Shown: positions 57,392 through 64,000 of the stretch, piece after piece
How positions within the stretch are numbered: position 1 is the stretch's first letter
How the letters are laid out: every line of letters begins with the position of its first letter
Source of the DNA: CAYNRE01 sp964399535
GTDB taxonomy: Bacteria; Planctomycetota; Planctomycetia; Pirellulales; CAYNRE01
Reading direction: 5' to 3'
NCBI GenBank assembly: GCA_964399535.1
Contig: CAYNRE010000076.1
Location: 62,001-126,000 of the forward strand
DNA: 64,000 nt
Notes under the pieces: model-generated
Databases searched by the model: none
Seen by the model: the letters and a program-made list of their open reading frames with translations, nothing else
What the model was told of the DNA's origin: nothing
Translations under genes and position numbers: made by a program

Positions 57392-58279
57392 CTACAGAAG
57401 CCCGTAGTGGATCAGCGTTTGCCGCAGCTTTTGCTCGAGCACGGGCTCCAGCGGGGTCATTGGCATGCGCAATTCGCCCGTGTCGCGCCCCAAGAGTTTC
57501 ATGGCCGCCTTGACCGGAATGGGGTTGGTGGAAAGCCCGAGCATGTCGCGGCAAAGCGGGAAGAGTTTGCGGTGCCAGGCGAGCGCCTCGACGGGGCGGC
57601 CGGCGTCGTAAGCCTGGCAAAGCGCCACCATGTCGGCCGGCACGATGTTGCCCACCACCGAGATTACGCCCCGCGCGCCCAGCGCCATTAGCGGCAAGGT
57701 CAGGCTGTCGTCGCCGCTAAGCACGGTCAGGTTCGAGAGGGCCATGATCTGCGATGCCTGGTCCATCGAGCCCGTGGCTTCCTTCACCATGGTAATGCCG
57801 GGCAGCTCGGCCATGCGGGCGATGGTTTCCGGTTCAATATTCTTGCCGGTGCGGCCGGGAATGTTGTAAACGCAGATCGGTACGTCGACCGCTTCGGCCA
57901 GCGCCTTGAAATGCTGATAGAAGCCCTCTTGGGTGGGCTTGTTGTAATAGGGGGCCACGACGAGGGCGGCATCGGCGCCGACCCGGGCGGCAAACTGAGT
58001 GAGCCGCAGCGCCTCGGCCGTGGAGTTCGAGCCGGTGCCGGCCATGACTTTGACTCGGCCCGCGGCGATCTCGACCACCCGGGCAATGACCTGGTCGTGT
58101 TCCTCGTGCGAGAGCGTGGGCGATTCCCCGGTGGTGCCCATCGGACAAAGTCCGGCCACGCCGCCGGCGATTTGAAACTCGATCTGCTCGGCCAGTGCCG
58201 GGTAGTCGACCTCGCCGCCGCGAAACGGCGTCGTCAGTGCCACGAACACCCCGGCAAACGCCTCACCCTTGGTCGCCAT
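57392..58279 (-). CDS. dapA: 4-hydroxy-tetrahydrodipicolinate synthase
   Basis: 295-residue TIM-barrel aldolase of the DapA family. MGTTGESPTLSHEEH is the family signature, YNIPGRTGKNI has the conserved Tyr, and the Schiff-base Lys is in MVKEATGSMDQ. GAGGA nine bases before ATG 58279 gives the start; a longer frame to 58354 is not supported. It condenses pyruvate with aspartate semialdehyde in lysine and diaminopimelate synthesis. Members of the family with other substrates exist (N-acetylneuraminate lyase, for example), but the GTTGE and GDDSLTL segments fit DapA. Confidence 0.93.
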   Translation of the reverse strand: MATKGEAFAGVFVALTTPFRGGEVDYPALAEQIEFQIAGGVAGLCPMGTTGESPTLSHEEHDQVIARVVEIAAGRVKVMAGTGSNSTAEALRLTQFAARVGADAALVVAPYYNKPTQEGFYQHFKALAEAVDVPICVYNIPGRTGKNIEPETIARMAELPGITMVKEATGSMDQASQIMALSNLTVLSGDDSLTLPLMALGARGVISVVGNIVPADMVALCQAYDAGRPVEALAWHRKLFPLCRDMLGLSTNPIPVKAAMKLLGRDTGELRMPMTPLEPVLEQKLRQTLIHYGLL

Positions 58280-58608
58280 TGCGATCGATTCCTCGGCTAG
58301 TGCTCTGTCACAACCTGGATTTCGGGTTTGGGCGAATCGCAGCGCACTAGGCATTTACTTGCCGCCGAACCACTTGCGTGTTCGGCGGTCGTGCGGCGTC
58401 ATCCGTCATTACTACGTGTGACGCTGCACGAGTGTGTCGGACGACCCGCGGGGGCCAATGGCTGCTTTTCGCCAGCGGGCATGATAGTAATCGGCCCCGC
58501 CCCCTGCCAGGGGCGCACGGGGTCGACCGGCGAGAGGCGCGGCGCAACCAGGCCAGCGGCAGCGCGCCTTTTCGCGAGCGACGGCGCGACGTGCCCTCGA
58601 AGACCTGT
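58280..58608. other. Intergenic region between pdxJ and dapA
   Basis: 329 bases with no gene. It probably carries the promoter of dapA on the minus strand. Short inverted repeats are present around 58372-58392, but I cannot identify a terminator or operator. Confidence 0.4.
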
Positions 58609-59325
58609 TCAGCCCGTGATCAGGCGTTTCATTTCCCGCACGGCCTCGGTCAGGCCGACCCACAGTGCGCGGGCCACGATACTGTGGCCGATATTCAATT
58701 CCCCCATCTCCGCAATGCGCGCCACGGGTTGCACGTTGGTGTAGTTCAGCCCGTGGCCGGCGTGCAGCAGCAGCCCCGCGGCGGTAGTCAGCCGACCGGC
58801 TTCGACCAGCAGGGCAAGTTGCTCGCTCCGCGGCCCGGCGGGCGCGGCCAGCGCGTAGGCGCCCGTATGCAGCTCGACGGCTCCCGCCCCGCAGGCGGCG
58901 CTGGCCTCGATTTGGCGGGGATCGGGGTCGACGAACAGGCTGACCTCCATGCCGGCGTCGCGTAGTTGCCGAACCGCCTGTGTAATCCGGTCGCGCTGGC
59001 CGGCGACATCGAGCCCCCCTTCGGTGGTGACCTCTTCCCGCCGCTCGGGCACCAAGGTGATTTGGTGGGGTTTCACCGCGCGAGCGATGTCGATCATTTC
59101 GGCCGTGCAGGCCATTTCCAGGTTGAGCTTGATCGAAACCGTTTCCCGCAACAGCCGCAGGTCGCGATCTTGGATGTGGCGTCGATCCTCGCGCAAGTGC
59201 ACCGTAATGCCGTCGGCGCCCCCCAACTCGGCCATGACCGCAGCCCAAACCGGGTCGGGCTCGTGGGTCCGGCGGGCCTGGCGCACCGTGGCCACGTGGT
59301 CGATGTTCACTCCTAATAGTGCCAT
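58609..59325 (-). CDS. pdxJ: Pyridoxine 5'-phosphate synthase
   Basis: 238-residue TIM-barrel enzyme. LGVNIDHVATVRQARR at the N-terminus, GGADGITVHLREDRRHI, NLEMACTAEM and VELHTGAYA match PdxJ, which joins deoxyxylulose phosphate and 3-amino-2-oxopropyl phosphate in vitamin B6 synthesis. A TTG at 59337 would add four residues, but its GAGGAG is too close; ATG 59325 was chosen because the conserved sequence starts right after it. Confidence 0.95.
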   Translation of the reverse strand: MALLGVNIDHVATVRQARRTHEPDPVWAAVMAELGGADGITVHLREDRRHIQDRDLRLLRETVSIKLNLEMACTAEMIDIARAVKPHQITLVPERREEVTTEGGLDVAGQRDRITQAVRQLRDAGMEVSLFVDPDPRQIEASAACGAGAVELHTGAYALAAPAGPRSEQLALLVEAGRLTTAAGLLLHAGHGLNYTNVQPVARIAEMGELNIGHSIVARALWVGLTEAVREMKRLITG

Positions 59326-59712
59326 GGGTTTGGGCAATGCTCCTCGTGTTGGCGGCTAACCCGAGGGTCTCGGGCCGCGCCTGTACCTGGCGAGTAGTCC
59401 TGCGGTTTGGTCCGCGGCGAGCCGGATTGCGAAACGGTCTTGGGGGGGCAGGCCCGGCCCAACGCCCCGCGGCTGTTGTCGCCCCCCAGGGCTCGAATAT
59501 AGTCAGGCCGGCGCCGTTGGCTATGACCCCAAAACCCTAGGGCGGGTTCGGCACGCCTGGTGGCCTGCCGCGGCGGATTTCTCCGCGGATGCCTTCGCTG
59601 GGCCCGGCCAATGGGGGCGCGACCGGGCCGCCCCCGTCGAGGCCGACCAGCGGACGATCGCAATTGGTCGGGAGTTCAGGATTCGCATCTTTTGCCGCAA
59701 GGGAGCTGCTCC
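59326..59712. other. Divergent intergenic region
   Basis: 387 bases between pdxJ (minus) and a small membrane protein (plus). GC-rich, with several open frames but no ribosome binding sites. No gene, RNA or promoter that I can support. Confidence 0.45.
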
Positions 59713-59901
59713 ATGCAGGTCGTCGAGTGGATCGCCCTGGGAACCGTGAGCCTGTGGCTGGCCGAGGGCTTCTTGCTGGCGGTGTTCCCCGCCCAAATCC
59801 GGCAACTGCTGATCGAGGCCGATCCCCAGGTGCTGCACCTGGCCGGCGTGGCCGAAGCCAGCCTGGCCGCGGTGCTGCTGGCGTTTGTGCTAACCCGGTG
59901 A
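59713..59901 (+). CDS. Small membrane protein (DUF2065-like)
   Basis: 62-residue protein. Two hydrophobic segments, WIALGTVSLWLAEGFLLAVFP and LAGVAEASLAAVLLAFVLTR, flank a short polar stretch (IRQLLIEADPQ). Size, the two-helix layout and the EG..FP segment resemble the DUF2065 family (E. coli YjeT). AAGGGAG eight bases before ATG 59713 supports it; the frame is open further upstream to 59560 without a site. Function of the family is unknown. Confidence 0.6.
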   Translation: MQVVEWIALGTVSLWLAEGFLLAVFPAQIRQLLIEADPQVLHLAGVAEASLAAVLLAFVLTR

Positions 59902-60276
59902 GTGGGGGGCGCAAGAGCTAGCCCCGAGGCAGAGCGCCTCGCAAACCGGGTAGCACCTACTTCGATCCAAGGTGCGGTCGCAACTCGTTCCGGTAACCGC
60001 GGCAGCTCGCCCTCCGATCAGTCGATCGAGCCCCGAGCGTGCCTGACTCTTGCAAAGGCCCATGGGCGGGCGGTTGCCTTGGTAGTGCGCGAACCAGCTT
60101 TCGTCCCTCTGGTCAATCGGCTACCCCCTCTGTGATGCTGGTAACCCTCACGCACGGCTCTAGCAGGGGTGGCCGGCTCCGATCTGGCAGGCCACCCGTG
60201 GTCGGCTTACGATGGATAGGTTCAGCGAGCGGCTCACCAGCGGCTCGACGAACTCCCCCCGCCGGAGCCGAATCTC
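59902..60276. other. Intergenic region
   Basis: 375 bases. Contains a short hairpin at its left end, listed separately, and otherwise no gene. The promoter of the large repeat protein should be here; a CGGAG about ten bases ahead of the next ATG is its probable ribosome binding site. Confidence 0.45.
59925..59941 (+). terminator. Hairpin after the small membrane protein
   Basis: CGAGGC (59925-59930) and GCCTCG (59936-59941) pair with a five-base loop 24 bases after the stop codon. There is no T-run behind it, so it is only a candidate transcript end. Confidence 0.3.
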
Positions 60277-63200
60277 ATGGCCTCCTCCCTGCCCTGCCTA
60301 GCCCGCCTAATTCGCCAGCCGCGACCGCTTCGGTTGGCCTGGGTGTTCGGCGTTTTGCTCGCAGCCCAGAGTGCTCGCGCCCAGGGGGAGGCGGCCCCCG
60401 AGGCGCCCCCGCCGGCCGAAGCCGCTGTCGGCGCGGCGGAGACCCCGGCGGCGGCCGAGCCTGTGCCCGCGTCGGCCGACGCCCCCGCGCCGCCCCGCCC
60501 AACGGAAGCGACGGCGGTCCCAGCCGCGGCGGGCCCCCCATCGCCGGCCGGGGTGGCGGCGCCCACTTCGTTCTTGCGGCTGACCGAACCTGAAGTGGCC
60601 CAGCGGCTGCAGCTCAGCCCCGACCAGCGGCGCCAAATCGAGCAACTGGTGGTGAGCCGGGCCGAGTCGCTGGCCAACGCCCCGGAGAGCGATCGGCCGG
60701 CCCTGTCGGCCGATTTCGAGCAACTTTTCCGTTCGGTGCTCGATGCCAGGCAGATGACTCTTTGGAACCGTTACTACTCGTCGACCGCCACCACTGCCGA
60801 CCAGATGCGGTTCAGCTTCCGATTTCAGCCCTGGGCCGACGTGCTGAGCTGGTTCGCCGAACGGGCCGACCTTTCGCTGGTGCTCGATGCGCCACCGCCG
60901 GGCACCTTCAACTACACCGACAACCGGGTTTACACCACGGCCGAGGCACTCGATTTGTTGAACGGAGTGCTGATGACCAAGGGCTACTCACTGGTTCGTC
61001 GAGAGCGGATGCTATTGGTGTTGAATCTGGCCGTCGGGGTGCCCAGCGAGCTGATTCCCCAGGTAACGCTCGAGGAACTGGACGAGCGGGGGAAATTCGA
61101 GCTAGTTTCGGTGCTGTTCGACATCGGCAAGCGCCCGGCCGAAGAGGTAAGCGCCGAAATCAAACCGCTCTTGGGCTCCTACGGCAAGAGCAGCCCGCTG
61201 CCCAAAACGGGCCAGATTCTGGTGACCGAAACCGCGGGCAAGATGCGGTCGATTCGAGCGATTATCGACTCGATTCCCGAGCCCTCGTCGCCGCGGCCCG
61301 AGCGGCCTTCGGAGCCCGAGAAACCGACGCTGGCCAGCTACGAGTTGGGCAATCTGGCTCCGGGCACGGTACTCGAGGTGCTCAAGGCCGTACTGCCCGA
61401 TGCCAAGCTCGCGCACGATTCCAATACGGGCAAGCTGGTGGCGTTTGCGGTGGCCTCGCACCAGGCGGCGATCGCGGCCACGCTCGAGGAGATGCGATCG
61501 GATTTGCCGGCCGATCGCAGGCCGGTGCTGGAGCAGCACAGGGTGCGGGGAATTAGTGGTGCCGATGCCCTGACGTTTTTGGCGCCGCTGTTGCCCGAGG
61601 CGCGACTGACCTGGGATTCGCAGCGGGGGCGGCTCGTGGCCTGGGCCAAGCCGGCCGATCAGCAATCGATTCGCGAGTCGCTGGAAACCCTCTCGGGCCA
61701 GGCCGGAGAGGGCAGTCCGCCGCAGGTCGTGGTGTATCCGCTCACCCGGGCCGAGCCGAGCGCGATTACCTCGTTGCTCTCGACCCTGGTGCCGCTGGCC
61801 AAGGTGGTGGCCGATCCCCGTTCGCGGTCGATCGTGGCCCTGGCTTCGGCCGAGGAGCAGGCCACGATCCGCGCGACCCTCGACCAGCTCGAGGCTGAAG
61901 ACCCGGACCAGGCCCGGAGGGCCGTGGTGTATCCGTTGACCACGGCCGACCCGAGCGCCGTATCCCAGGTGCTCGGCACGCTGCTGCCCGGCGTAAAGGT
62001 TATCGTGGAGAGCAAGGCCAAGCGGCTGGTTGCCTGGGGCCTACCCGCCGAGCAGGAACAAGTGCGCTCGATCATCGAGCAGATGGACCGCGAGCTCGAG
62101 CCTGGCCAGCAACTGGAACTGCGGACGCATCCCTTGGGCCCGGTCGAGCCCTCGGCCGCGCTGAACGCGTTGCGCCTGTTGGTGCCCGATGCCCAGGTGC
62201 TCAGCGGGGGGCAGCCGGGCACGATCGTGGCCTGGGCCTTGCCCCGCGATCATGCGTTGATTGAGGAAACCCTGGGCCGGCTGCACCCAGAGCTGCCCGA
62301 GACGGTTCGCCCGCGGCTCGAGGTGTACCCCACCGGCAAGGCCAACCCCTCGGTGGCGGTGAGCGTTTTGACCCCGCTGTTTCCCCAGGCTCGGCTGACC
62401 TACGACTCCGCGGCCAACCAGGTTCTGGCCTGGGCCTCGCCCGAGGACCAGGCGGAAATCGCCGCCGCCATTGCCCGGATGCAAGAGGACGAGGGGGACG
62501 ATACCCGGCGCACGATGGCCGCGTATCACGTGGTCAAGGAGCGAAGCGCCAACGTGGCGTCGCTCTTGCAGTCGACCGTCACCACGGCCATCGTTCGTAG
62601 CGAGCCCACCAGCGGCAAGATTCTGGTTTGGGCGCGGCCCGACGAGCAGCGCACCATACGTGAAGCGATTGAATCGCTCGAAGCCGAAGTCACGGCCGAG
62701 CCGCCCCGGGAACTGGCGGTGTACCCGCTCGACGGGCGCGATGCCAGCAGCCTGATCAATGCCCTGCAGCCGATCTTGCCCGAGGTGAAGTTCTCCAGCG
62801 ACACCAAGGCCGGGAAGCTCTTGGCCTGGGTACTGCCCGAGGAGCGCCAGCGGATCGACGCCGCGCTTGCGCAGTTGGCCCGCGATGCCCCGGTGGCCAA
62901 GCTCGAAGGCCGGGTTTATCCGCTGAAACTCTCCGACCCCTACGCCGCCTACCAGACGCTGCGCTCGCTGTGGCCCAGCATTTCGCTGACGATCGACACC
63001 CGGGCCAACACAGTGCTGGTGGTGGCAGCGCCCGAGGATCACGAAGCGATCGGCAAATTGATTGCCCAGATCGACCAGCCCCAGACGACGGTCGGGGGGC
63101 AACAACTGGCGGTTTACCCGATGGGAGGCCGTGACCCCTCGGCGATGGTTTCGCTGCTGCAATCATCGATGAGCGATGCCCGCTTCGTGGCCGATACCCG

Positions 63201-64000
63201 GGGGGGCAATCTGTTGGTCTGGGCCCGACCGGAACAACAGAAGCTGGTTGCCGAAAACCTGAGGCAACTCGAAGAGAAGTTTGCCGATTCGCGAGCGACC
63301 ACCGAGGTTTATCGCTTCCAGCACGCCGACCCCAACGCGGCGTTTGCGGTCCTGCGGCAATTGCTCCCCTCGGTGCCGATGGCGCCCGACCTCCGGGCGG
63401 GCACGCTGCTGGTTACCGCGGCGCCGGCCGAGCATGCGCAGTTGCGGGCCGCGATCGAGGCGATGGACGCGGGCGGCCCTGCCGCGGGGAGCCAACAACT
63501 GGCCGTATACCCGCTCGGGGGTCGCGACCCTTCGGCGCTCGTCTCGCTGTTGCAGCCGGCCCTGCCCGATGCCCGGTTGGTTGCCGACACTCGCTCGGGA
63601 AACCTGTTGGTTTGGGCTCGCCCCGAACAGCAGGAGCTGCTTCGCCAGAACCTGGAGATGCTGACCTCGGCCGGCGCGGAGACCGAGCTGTCGACCCGCG
63701 TTTATCGGTTTCGGCAGGCCGATCCCAGCGTGGCCATTGGCGTGCTGCGGCCGCTGTTCCCCACGGCCCCCATGGCGGTTGACCTGGGCGCTCGAACCCT
63801 CGTGGCCACGGCCATGCCCGACCAGCATGAACAGATTGCCGCGACCATCGACCAGATGGAGACAGCCGCCGACGCGGGGGGCGATCACCAACTGGTGACC
63901 TACGACACCCAGGCCGCCGATCCCAGCAACCTGCTCAGCGTGGTCCGCGGATTGTTCTCGACCCGCTCCGACGTGCGGGTCACGGCCGACGCCAAGGCGG
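60277..64000 (+). CDS. Giant exported protein of tandem secretin-N-like modules (partial)
   Basis: The frame is open from ATG 60277 to the window edge (1241 residues seen). MASSLPCLARLIRQPRPLRL then WVFGVLLAAQSARAQ is a signal peptide, followed by an Ala/Pro-rich stretch to about residue 95. Next is a short helical part (LQLSPDQRRQIEQLVVSR) and an STN/N0-like domain (FSFRFQPWADVLSWFAERADLSLVLD). From about residue 265 there are about 15 modules of 57-70 residues, each of the form VYPL...DPSA...L..LLP.A...D.....L..WA.PE....I...L..L, the secretin N1/NolW pattern (PF03958-like). Secretins (GspD, PilQ) usually have one to four. No secretin barrel is visible before the edge; it may lie further on or be absent. 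The protein is likely in the outer envelope. Confidence 0.85.
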   Translation, partial: MASSLPCLARLIRQPRPLRLAWVFGVLLAAQSARAQGEAAPEAPPPAEAAVGAAETPAAAEPVPASADAPAPPRPTEATAVPAAAGPPSPAGVAAPTSFLRLTEPEVAQRLQLSPDQRRQIEQLVVSRAESLANAPESDRPALSADFEQLFRSVLDARQMTLWNRYYSSTATTADQMRFSFRFQPWADVLSWFAERADLSLVLDAPPPGTFNYTDNRVYTTAEALDLLNGVLMTKGYSLVRRERMLLVLNLAVGVPSELIPQVTLEELDERGKFELVSVLFDIGKRPAEEVSAEIKPLLGSYGKSSPLPKTGQILVTETAGKMRSIRAIIDSIPEPSSPRPERPSEPEKPTLASYELGNLAPGTVLEVLKAVLPDAKLAHDSNTGKLVAFAVASHQAAIAATLEEMRSDLPADRRPVLEQHRVRGISGADALTFLAPLLPEARLTWDSQRGRLVAWAKPADQQSIRESLETLSGQAGEGSPPQVVVYPLTRAEPSAITSLLSTLVPLAKVVADPRSRSIVALASAEEQATIRATLDQLEAEDPDQARRAVVYPLTTADPSAVSQVLGTLLPGVKVIVESKAKRLVAWGLPAEQEQVRSIIEQMDRELEPGQQLELRTHPLGPVEPSAALNALRLLVPDAQVLSGGQPGTIVAWALPRDHALIEETLGRLHPELPETVRPRLEVYPTGKANPSVAVSVLTPLFPQARLTYDSAANQVLAWASPEDQAEIAAAIARMQEDEGDDTRRTMAAYHVVKERSANVASLLQSTVTTAIVRSEPTSGKILVWARPDEQRTIREAIESLEAEVTAEPPRELAVYPLDGRDASSLINALQPILPEVKFSSDTKAGKLLAWVLPEERQRIDAALAQLARDAPVAKLEGRVYPLKLSDPYAAYQTLRSLWPSISLTIDTRANTVLVVAAPEDHEAIGKLIAQIDQPQTTVGGQQLAVYPMGGRDPSAMVSLLQSSMSDARFVADTRGGNLLVWARPEQQKLVAENLRQLEEKFADSRATTEVYRFQHADPNAAFAVLRQLLPSVPMAPDLRAGTLLVTAAPAEHAQLRAAIEAMDAGGPAAGSQQLAVYPLGGRDPSALVSLLQPALPDARLVADTRSGNLLVWARPEQQELLRQNLEMLTSAGAETELSTRVYRFRQADPSVAIGVLRPLFPTAPMAVDLGARTLVATAMPDQHEQIAATIDQMETAADAGGDHQLVTYDTQAADPSNLLSVVRGLFSTRSDVRVTADAKA
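63100..63885 (+). repeat. Two-module (393-bp) tandem duplication in the secretin-N repeat gene
   Basis: CAACAACTGG at 63100 and 63493 mark copies with a 393-base period, 131 residues or two modules. Residue segments such as GGRDPSAMVSLLQ and GGRDPSALVSLLQ, LLVWARPEQQKL and LLVWARPEQQEL, VYRFQHADPN and VYRFRQADPS correspond between the copies. Confidence 0.75.

Overview
The window is high-GC bacterial DNA, almost certainly from a planctomycete (Planctomycetota). Four things support this. There is an N-terminus carrying an LEDRRLLA tag, typical of planctomycete exported proteins. There is a PVC-type beta-propeller/heme protein fused to a DUF1080 domain. There is an iduronate-2-sulfatase-like sulfatase. 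There are also many secreted proteins of unknown function with long Ala/Pro-rich segments. I see no rRNA, tRNA, CRISPR array, insertion sequence or phage gene. Both window edges cut genes: an exported protein on the minus strand at 1-162, and a very long secretin-N-repeat protein running off the right end from 60277.

Region 1 (about 0.9-26 kb) is a lipid/polyketide locus and the most interesting part. Two short-chain reductases (minus strand) stand divergent to a plus-strand series. The series holds a 2936-residue synthase (two FMN-type enoyl-reductase-like barrels, KS, AT, two ACPs, KR, DH) and a 1921-residue synthase (KS, AT, ACP, DH, phosphopantetheinyl transferase). They are followed by an AlkP-superfamily protein, a beta-propeller/methyltransferase fusion, a free acyl carrier protein and a second AlkP protein of exactly the same length. 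Four-base start/stop overlaps join several of these genes, which suggests one operon. Together the catalytic set matches that of PUFA-type (Pfa-like) 'secondary lipid' synthases, but in a different gene arrangement and with unusual accessory genes. An exported CE1/LpqC-like esterase, a TPR protein and the PVC propeller-heme-DUF1080 protein follow.

Region 2 (30.7-49.3 kb) is mixed. It has a single-polypeptide fusion of the AmmeMemoRadiSam trio coupled to an exported esterase, a nucleoside deoxyribosyltransferase-like protein, a sulfatase, an HD phosphohydrolase, several exported or structural proteins of unknown function (Gly-rich, coiled-coil, HEAT), a DUF1614 membrane protein, a His-rich ZIP transporter, a prepilin-peptidase-like protein that seems to lack catalytic residues, and an enoyl-CoA hydratase.

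Region 3 (49.3-64 kb) holds an exported unknown protein, a complete DNA topoisomerase VI (A and B subunits, B starting at TTG), two small exported proteins, three housekeeping genes (rmlA/rfbA, dapA, pdxJ), a 62-residue membrane protein and the start of a protein with about 15 tandem secretin-N-like modules.

Starts were chosen from Shine-Dalgarno sites, overlaps and alignment of paralogues; many are GTG or TTG. All functions are read from motifs by eye; no database search was run.
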